A stretch of 11,851 bases of DNA from Chlorobiota bacterium (lineage in GTDB: Bacteria > Bacteroidota > Bacteroidia > Flavobacteriales > Flavobacteriaceae). The stretch is from contig JAADHG010000166.1 in assembly GCA_013151975.1 (NCBI GenBank), positions 1-11,851 of the forward strand, in the 5' to 3' direction. Below the pieces are notes generated by a model. It had not been told where the DNA came from, searched no databases, and was given only the letters and a program-made list of their open reading frames with translations. Shown one piece after another: positions 7,685-11,851 of this stretch (its first letter is position 1; each line of letters starts with the position of its first letter). The position numbers were made by a program, and so were the translations under genes.

Positions 7685-8815
7685 TTATAAGCGCTTATCC
7701 ATTTGTTTTACCATTTTATCTTTCCATACTCTAAAATCTCCTGCTAATATATGCTTTCTGGCTTCTCTAACCAACCACAGATAAAACCCTAAATTATGTA
7801 TAGTTGCAATTTGCTTTCCTAAAAGCTCATTTACACTAAACAGGTGTTTTAAATAGGCTTTAGAATATTCAGTATCTACAAAAGTAATTGCCATCTCATC
7901 AATTACCGAAAAATCATCTTCCCATTTTTTATTCTTGATATTTATGGTTCCGTGAGCTGTGAATAACATGCCATTTCTTGCATTTCTGGTTGGCATAACA
8001 CAATCAAACATATCTATTCCTAACGCTATATTTTCTAGAATATTGATAGGTGTGCCAACACCCATTAAATATCTGGGTTTGTCTTCAGGAAGAATATTAC
8101 AAACCACATCTGTCATTGCATACATTTCATCCGCTGGTTCACCAACTGACAGACCTCCTATCGCATTACCTTCTGCACCTGCATTTGCAATATATTCGGC
8201 TGATTGTTGACGTAAATCTTTATAAGTACTGCCTTGTACTATTGGAAAGAAAGCTTGACTATGAGCATACTTTAAAGGGGTTTTATCTAAATGATTGATA
8301 CATCTATCTAACCAACGATGTGTCATATGCATAGATCGTTTTGCATAATTATAATCACAAGGGTACGGTGTACATTCATCAAAAGCCATAATTATATCAG
8401 CACCAATACTACGCTGAATTTCCATCACATTTTCGGGTGTAAAAACATGGTAACTTCCATCAATGTGGCTTTTAAACTTAACGCCTTCTTCTTTTATTTT
8501 TCTATTATCAGATAGAGAGTATACTTGATAACCTCCCGAATCGGTTAAGATATTCCTATCCCAATTCATAAACTTATGCAGTCCTCCTGCTTTTTCTAAA
8601 ATAGGTGTTTGCGGTCTTAAATATAGATGATAGGTATTTCCTAAAATTATATCAGGATTAATATCGTTTTTTAGTTCGCGCTGATGTACTCCTTTTACAG
8701 AAGCTACAGTGCCTACTGGCATAAAAATTGGTGTTTCAATCACGCCATGATCTGTAGTAATTTTTCCAGCTCTAGCTTTACTTTGAGTATCTTTTCCTAG
8801 TAGTTCAAAAGTCAT
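7685..8815 (-). CDS. tgt: Queuine/preQ1 tRNA-guanine transglycosylase
   Basis: A 376-residue enzyme that swaps guanine for a queuosine precursor (preQ1 in most bacteria) at wobble position 34 of tRNAs with GUN anticodons. The TIM-barrel motifs are intact: TDSGGYQ (91-97) with the general-base-type D92, GGLSVGEP (220-227), and DMFDCVMPTRNARNG (268-282) with the probable nucleophile D271. Most bacterial enzymes carry a CxCxxC...H zinc site after this. Here the aligned positions are A309, T311 and D314, with only H340 (in TIHNL) kept, so the usual zinc site is absent although the surrounding fold (SKAYLKHL, NLGFYLWLV) is conserved. I believe other Bacteroidota Tgt proteins share this. It is the first gene of a tight operon with the Lpt-type permease. 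Confidence 0.97.
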   Translation of the reverse strand: MTFELLGKDTQSKARAGKITTDHGVIETPIFMPVGTVASVKGVHQRELKNDINPDIILGNTYHLYLRPQTPILEKAGGLHKFMNWDRNILTDSGGYQVYSLSDNRKIKEEGVKFKSHIDGSYHVFTPENVMEIQRSIGADIIMAFDECTPYPCDYNYAKRSMHMTHRWLDRCINHLDKTPLKYAHSQAFFPIVQGSTYKDLRQQSAEYIANAGAEGNAIGGLSVGEPADEMYAMTDVVCNILPEDKPRYLMGVGTPINILENIALGIDMFDCVMPTRNARNGMLFTAHGTINIKNKKWEDDFSVIDEMAITFVDTEYSKAYLKHLFSVNELLGKQIATIHNLGFYLWLVREARKHILAGDFRVWKDKMVKQMDKRL

Positions 8816-8835
8816 TTATTCTCTTTATCAGCGAG

Positions 8836-8843
8836 CAAAGATA
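8836..8843 (-). promoter_or_regulatory. tgt: -7 element of a possible tgt promoter
   Basis: On the minus strand TATCTTTG (8843-8836) is a full match to TAnnTTTG, 20 nt before the tgt ATG. No TTG lies at the expected distance upstream. The position in a divergent intergenic region and the need for a promoter for the tgt operon support it. Confidence 0.5.
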
Positions 8844-8929
8844 AATAACAAAATTGCATTACTTCTGTAATAGGATATTAAATTGTTAGCAAATCGTATT
8901 ATTTCGTTAATAAATGGCTGAAAATCGTT

Positions 8930-8959
8930 TTGTAAAGCTTATTTAAACACTTACTTTTG
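8930..8959 (+). promoter_or_regulatory. tkt: Bacteroidota-type promoter for the transketolase genes
   Basis: TTG (8930-8932), a 19-nt spacer, then TACTTTTG (8952-8959) is a full match to the Bacteroidota primary-sigma consensus. The start codon at 8986 lies 26 nt past the -7 element. A short direct repeat, AAATCGT, occurs at 8891-8897 and 8922-8928 just upstream. Confidence 0.7.
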
Positions 8960-8985
8960 AGCCCTAAATTAGCAACTATCAAAAC

Positions 8986-9831
8986 ATGTCAAACACACAA
9001 CAATTAGAAGATTTAACAATTCAAGTACGCAGAGATATTTTGCGAATGGTTCATAAAGTAAATTCGGGACATCCTGGAGGTTCTTTAGGATGTGCAGAAT
9101 TTTTAGTAGTCATATATAATGCCATTATGGAACGTAAAAACGGATTTGATATGGATGGTATAGAAGAAGATCTTTTCTTTCTATCCAACGGTCATATTTC
9201 TCCACTATTTTATAGTGTTTTAGCTCGCTGTGGTTATTTTCCAGTAGATGAATTAAACACCTTCCGATTATTAAACTCAAGGCTTCAGGGGCATCCAACT
9301 ACACATGAAGGATTACCTGGAATACGCATTGCATCAGGATCTTTAGGACAAGGAATGTCTGTAGCCATTGGAGCAGCACAAACAAAAAAATTGAATAATG
9401 ACAAACATTTGGTTTATAGTTTGCATGGTGATGGTGAATTACAAGAAGGACAAAACTGGGAGGCTATTATGTATGCTTCTGCAAAAAATATAGATAACCT
9501 CATTGCTACTATAGACCTAAACGGAAAACAAATAGATGGCGCCACTGATGATGTGTTGCCCATGGGAAGTATTAAAGCAAAATTTGAAGCCTTTGATTGG
9601 ATTGTTTTAGAAATTGAAGAAGGAAATAATATTGAAGCTATTTTAAAAGGCATGGCAAAAGCCAAATCTAAAACTGGGCAAGGCAAACCTGTTTGTGTGT
9701 TATTAAAAACCATGATGGGCAATGGTGTAGACTTTATGATGCACACTCATGCATGGCATGGGAAAGCACCGAATGATGAACAACTAGCAAACGCATTAAA
9801 CCAAAACCCTGAAACTCTGGGAGACTACTAA
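8986..9831 (+). CDS. tkt: Transketolase, N-terminal (thiamine-diphosphate pyrophosphate-binding) subunit
   Basis: A 281-residue protein matching the first third or so of ordinary transketolase. With its partner downstream it moves two-carbon ketol units between sugar phosphates in the non-oxidative pentose phosphate pathway, linking it to glycolysis. Visible motifs are SGHPGGSLG (27-35), the GHPTTHEGLPGI segment (102-113), and the metal/diphosphate-binding HGDGELQEG (147-155) with its paired N179 in DLNG. HAWHGKAP (255-262) closes the domain. The start is the ATG at 8986, just after a consensus promoter. The stop is real and followed 17 nt later by the other half, so this is a two-gene enzyme and not a frameshift: both halves have clean domain ends, and such split transketolases are known in Bacteroidota, archaea and others. 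Confidence 0.95.
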   Translation: MSNTQQLEDLTIQVRRDILRMVHKVNSGHPGGSLGCAEFLVVIYNAIMERKNGFDMDGIEEDLFFLSNGHISPLFYSVLARCGYFPVDELNTFRLLNSRLQGHPTTHEGLPGIRIASGSLGQGMSVAIGAAQTKKLNNDKHLVYSLHGDGELQEGQNWEAIMYASAKNIDNLIATIDLNGKQIDGATDDVLPMGSIKAKFEAFDWIVLEIEEGNNIEAILKGMAKAKSKTGQGKPVCVLLKTMMGNGVDFMMHTHAWHGKAPNDEQLANALNQNPETLGDY

Positions 9832-9848
9832 TCAACTAAAAAGCAAGA

Positions 9849-10802
9849 ATGAAAACATATACATATACCGAAAAAAAAGACACCAGAAGTGGTTTTGGAG
9901 ATGGGTTAACAGAATTAGGTAGAACAAATCCTAATGTTGTAGCACTATGTGCTGATTTAGTTGGGTCCTTAAAAATGAACACATTTATTGATGAAAATCC
10001 AGAGCGATTTTTTCAAGTGGGAATTGCTGAAGCTAATATGATGGGAATTGCAGCAGGAATGACTATTGGAGGAAAAATTCCTTTTACTGGAACTTTTGCG
10101 AATTTTTCTACTGGACGAGTTTATGATCAGATTCGTCAATCCATTGCATATTCAGGTAAGAATGTAAAAATTTGTGCTTCTCATGCAGGCTTAACACTTG
10201 GTGAAGATGGAGCAACACATCAAATATTAGAGGATATTGGATTAATGAAAATGTTGCCAGGAATGGTTGTTATTAATCCCTGTGATTACAACCAAACAAA
10301 AGCAGCTACAATAGCAATTGCAGATTATAATGGTCCTGTATATTTACGTTTTGGACGACCTTCAGTTCCAATTTTTACACCTGCTGACCAAAAGTTTGAA
10401 ATAGGAAAAGCTATTCAATTACAAGAAGGAAATGATGTGACTATTGTTGCAACAGGTCACCTAGTTTGGGAAGCCTTAGAAGCTGCTAAAATATTACATG
10501 AGAAAGGTATTTCTGCAGATGTTATTAATATTCACACTATTAAACCTTTAGATGAAAAAGCTATAATAGAATCCGTTATCAAAACAGGTTGTATTGTCAC
10601 TGCAGAAGAACACAATTATCTTGGAGGCTTAGGTGAGAGTGTATCAAGAGTATTATCGCAACATAAACCAACACCGCAAGAATTTGTAGCAACCAATGAC
10701 ACTTTTGGAGAGTCTGGTACACCAGCACAGCTTATGGAAAAATATGGTTTAAATAGTGATGCTATTGTAAAAAAGGCTCAATTAGTTATTCAAAGGAAAT
10801 AA
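9849..10802 (+). CDS. tkt: Transketolase, C-terminal (pyrimidine-binding and C-) subunit
   Basis: A 317-residue protein carrying the pyrimidine-binding and C-terminal domains of transketolase, completing the enzyme started by the gene 17 nt upstream. The thiamine-activating glutamate is E61 in QVGIAEANMMG (56-66). LGEDGATHQ (117-125) is the typical active-site loop. The transketolase C-terminal domain runs from about residue 190 to the end, with IHTIKPLD (228-235) and EEHNYLGGLGE (253-263). Related two-chain enzymes (DXP synthase, pyruvate dehydrogenase E1 beta) share this fold, but the pairing with a GHPGGSLG-type N-terminal subunit favours transketolase. The ATG at 9849 is the first possible start. 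Close spacing indicates co-transcription and equal supply of the two chains. Confidence 0.95.
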   Translation: MKTYTYTEKKDTRSGFGDGLTELGRTNPNVVALCADLVGSLKMNTFIDENPERFFQVGIAEANMMGIAAGMTIGGKIPFTGTFANFSTGRVYDQIRQSIAYSGKNVKICASHAGLTLGEDGATHQILEDIGLMKMLPGMVVINPCDYNQTKAATIAIADYNGPVYLRFGRPSVPIFTPADQKFEIGKAIQLQEGNDVTIVATGHLVWEALEAAKILHEKGISADVINIHTIKPLDEKAIIESVIKTGCIVTAEEHNYLGGLGESVSRVLSQHKPTPQEFVATNDTFGESGTPAQLMEKYGLNSDAIVKKAQLVIQRK

Positions 10803-10813
10803 TTGATTAATTT

Positions 10814-10846
10814 TTTCGTTTTTATAGAATAAATCAAAAAACGAAA
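10814..10846 (+). repeat. Inverted repeat between transketolase and the outer-membrane protein gene
   Basis: TTTCGTTTTT (10814-10823) and AAAAACGAAA (10837-10846) are perfect 10-bp complements with a 13-nt loop. The second arm ends 5 nt before the ATG at 10852, so in the mRNA the stem would sit over the ribosome-binding region. There is no T run after it, so it is not a standard plus-strand terminator. No clear promoter is visible between the two genes. Confidence 0.55.
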
Positions 10847-10851
10847 CAATT

Positions 10852-11433
10852 ATGAGAAACTTCATTTTTTTAGTAGCATTAACTTTTTTAAGCACTTCTT
10901 CTTGGGCACAATCAGGAACTTCATGGGGAATTAAAGGTGGGTTAAATTACAATGGCAATGGTAATTACATTGAGTCTATTGGTATGAATGCCGAAAACCC
11001 AGATAAAAATATTGGGTACCATATAGGTCTTTTTGGCAAATTAGGAAACACCCTCTATTTTAGACCAGAGTTAGTATATACAAGCACTAAAAGTGAGTAT
11101 AGTAATGGAAATTTCAATATGAAAAAATTTGATGCTCCTCTTTTAGTTGGTATAAAAGTATTAGGTCCGATTAGTGTTTTCGGAGGCCCTGCCTTACAAT
11201 ATATACTTGATTCAGATTTTAATGGAATCTCCATTAATAATGTAAGCAATGATTTTTCAGTAGGTCTTAATTTTGGGGTTGCCATTAACTTTAAAAAATT
11301 CGCAATAGATCTTAGGTATGAAAGAGGATTTAGTGAAAATGAAGCGCAGTTCTTAAACAACAATAATATTGATACTAGTAGATTAGATACAAGACCTGAG
11401 CAACTTATTTTAAGTTTATCAATAGCCTTATAA
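10852..11433 (+). CDS. Small outer-membrane beta-barrel protein (porin-family type)
   Basis: A 193-residue protein with a signal peptide (MRNFIFLVALTFLSTSSWA, cut probably before Q20). The mature part starts with WGIKGGLNYNG and shows alternating hydrophobic/polar strands (IGYHIGLFGKLG, LYFRPELVYTST, FDAPLLVGIKVLG, ISVFGGPALQYIL, FSVGLNFGVAI, FAIDLRYERGF) and a final strand LILSLSIAL ending at the C-terminus. This is the pattern of the small Bacteroidota outer-membrane barrels of the PF13568 type, with about eight strands. The role is not known; such proteins are abundant envelope components, and no ligand can be inferred. It follows the transketolase pair by 49 nt and is preceded by an inverted repeat. 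A strong terminator lies 17 nt after its stop. Confidence 0.85.
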   Translation: MRNFIFLVALTFLSTSSWAQSGTSWGIKGGLNYNGNGNYIESIGMNAENPDKNIGYHIGLFGKLGNTLYFRPELVYTSTKSEYSNGNFNMKKFDAPLLVGIKVLGPISVFGGPALQYILDSDFNGISINNVSNDFSVGLNFGVAINFKKFAIDLRYERGFSENEAQFLNNNNIDTSRLDTRPEQLILSLSIAL

Positions 11434-11450
11434 ATTTAATTTTACAACAT

Positions 11451-11479
11451 AAAAAAACCGCTTTTAAAGCGGTTTTTTT
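11451..11479. terminator. Symmetric bidirectional terminator
   Basis: AAAAAAACCGCTTT (11451-11464) and AAAGCGGTTTTTTT (11466-11479) are perfect complements, giving a GC-core stem with a T run on the 3' side on either strand. It lies between two convergent genes and can end transcription of both. The minus-strand stop codon is only 3 nt away. Confidence 0.93.
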
Positions 11480-11481
11480 GT

Positions 11482-11851
11482 TTAACTTCCTTCGTTGTAA
11501 TTTATAGTTATACTATCATCAAGATAATCGTCTAAGCCATCATTATTAGAATCCACAATCTTGACTGTGTTAATAGTAATTATTCCAGCATTTTCTGAAC
11601 GACTAATTTCAAATTCTTTTGTATCAAGTATTGGTTCTATCTCTCCTATATTAGTATTAACTATGTATTGCATAGGTTCTAATTCGTTTATTGTTAACAC
11701 ACCATCACCATCATCATCAACATCAACAAAATTTTGAATACCATCATTATCTGTATCATCATTTCCTATTTCTAAATCATTATTAATATCTTCTAAATAA
11801 GAAGGAACACCATCAAGTTCGTGATCATTTACATCACTTTGATATAATTCA
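11482..11851 (-). CDS. C-terminal part of a secreted protein with Asp-rich calcium-type repeats, probably an FKBP-type peptidyl-prolyl isomerase
   Basis: The frame is open from the TAA at 11484-11482 to the right edge, giving 122 residues; the N-terminus lies outside the window. A GTG at 11700 is internal because the frame continues without a stop. The visible part begins ELYQSDVNDHELDG, continues with DINNDLEIG, DDTDNDGIQNFVDVDDDGDG and LTINELEP, and ends with a beta-rich stretch containing DSNNDGLDDYLDD. The repeated DxDxDG units are like thrombospondin type-3 or EF-hand calcium-binding loops. I recall flavobacterial lipoproteins with an FKBP-type isomerase domain ending in '...ELY' followed by exactly this kind of tail, so an extracytoplasmic proline isomerase is my best guess. 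The catalytic domain cannot be seen, so this remains inference. Confidence 0.75.
   Translation of the reverse strand, partial: ELYQSDVNDHELDGVPSYLEDINNDLEIGNDDTDNDGIQNFVDVDDDGDGVLTINELEPMQYIVNTNIGEIEPILDTKEFEISRSENAGIITINTVKIVDSNNDGLDDYLDDSITINYNEGS

Noticed and set aside
8816..8985. A riboswitch (for example preQ1) in front of tgt
   Set aside because: The tgt leader after the -7 element is only about 20 nt, too short for an aptamer plus expression platform.
9414..9746. A 110-codon minus-strand frame inside the transketolase N-terminal gene
   Set aside because: Antisense shadow of a conserved catalytic gene.
9832..9848. A frameshift or sequencing error splitting one transketolase gene
   Set aside because: The two halves end and start at natural domain borders with a TAA and an ATG, and split transketolases are a known arrangement.
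11055..11363. A 102-codon minus-strand frame inside the outer-membrane protein gene
   Set aside because: Antisense shadow; the plus-strand product has a signal peptide and barrel strands.
1..11851. A mobile element, prophage, CRISPR array, defence system or RNA gene
   Set aside because: No transposase, integrase, terminal repeat, spaced direct-repeat array, tRNA-like cloverleaf or defence-type gene cluster is visible.

Overview
The window looks like core chromosome of a marine-type flavobacterium (Bacteroidota, Flavobacteriaceae). Four things point there. The DNA is AT-rich. Genes lack strong Shine-Dalgarno sequences. Two promoters fit the Bacteroidota form (TTG, an 18-19 base spacer, then TAnnTTTG). 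The protein types are also typical: a Tgt without the usual zinc cysteines, a transketolase split into two genes, a flavobacterial 'asparagine synthetase B'-like secreted protein, and a C-terminus rich in DxDxDG repeats. I cannot name the species.

Layout. At the left edge is the 3' end of a plus-strand gene of unknown function (1-498). It converges on a long minus-strand block that reads from right to left: tgt (queuosine tRNA modification), an LptF/LptG-type lipopolysaccharide-export permease, an EamA/DMT-type transporter, accA (fatty-acid synthesis), dnaB (replicative helicase), an AI-2E-family membrane protein, and a secreted protein of unknown function. tgt, the Lpt permease and the EamA gene are packed tightly (4-nt gap, then a 14-nt overlap) and are probably one transcript. 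accA is followed by a terminator-like hairpin, so dnaB probably has its own start of transcription. The region before dnaB carries an unusual cluster of dyad-symmetric ATTGTTRA words. The AI-2E gene has its own promoter.

A 170-bp divergent region (8816-8985) separates tgt from two plus-strand genes for the N- and C-terminal halves of transketolase, which together make one pentose-phosphate-pathway enzyme. A small outer-membrane beta-barrel protein follows. A strong symmetric terminator (11451-11479) then lies between it and a convergent minus-strand gene that runs off the right edge. That last gene ends in calcium-binding-type aspartate-rich repeats and is probably an FKBP-type peptidyl-prolyl isomerase.

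I see no mobile element, CRISPR array, rRNA, tRNA, phage gene or defence system. The genes are mostly well-known housekeeping genes. The points of interest are details: the zinc-less Tgt, the SSB-tail-like end of DnaB, the dnaB upstream dyad cluster, and the probably misnamed secreted protein.
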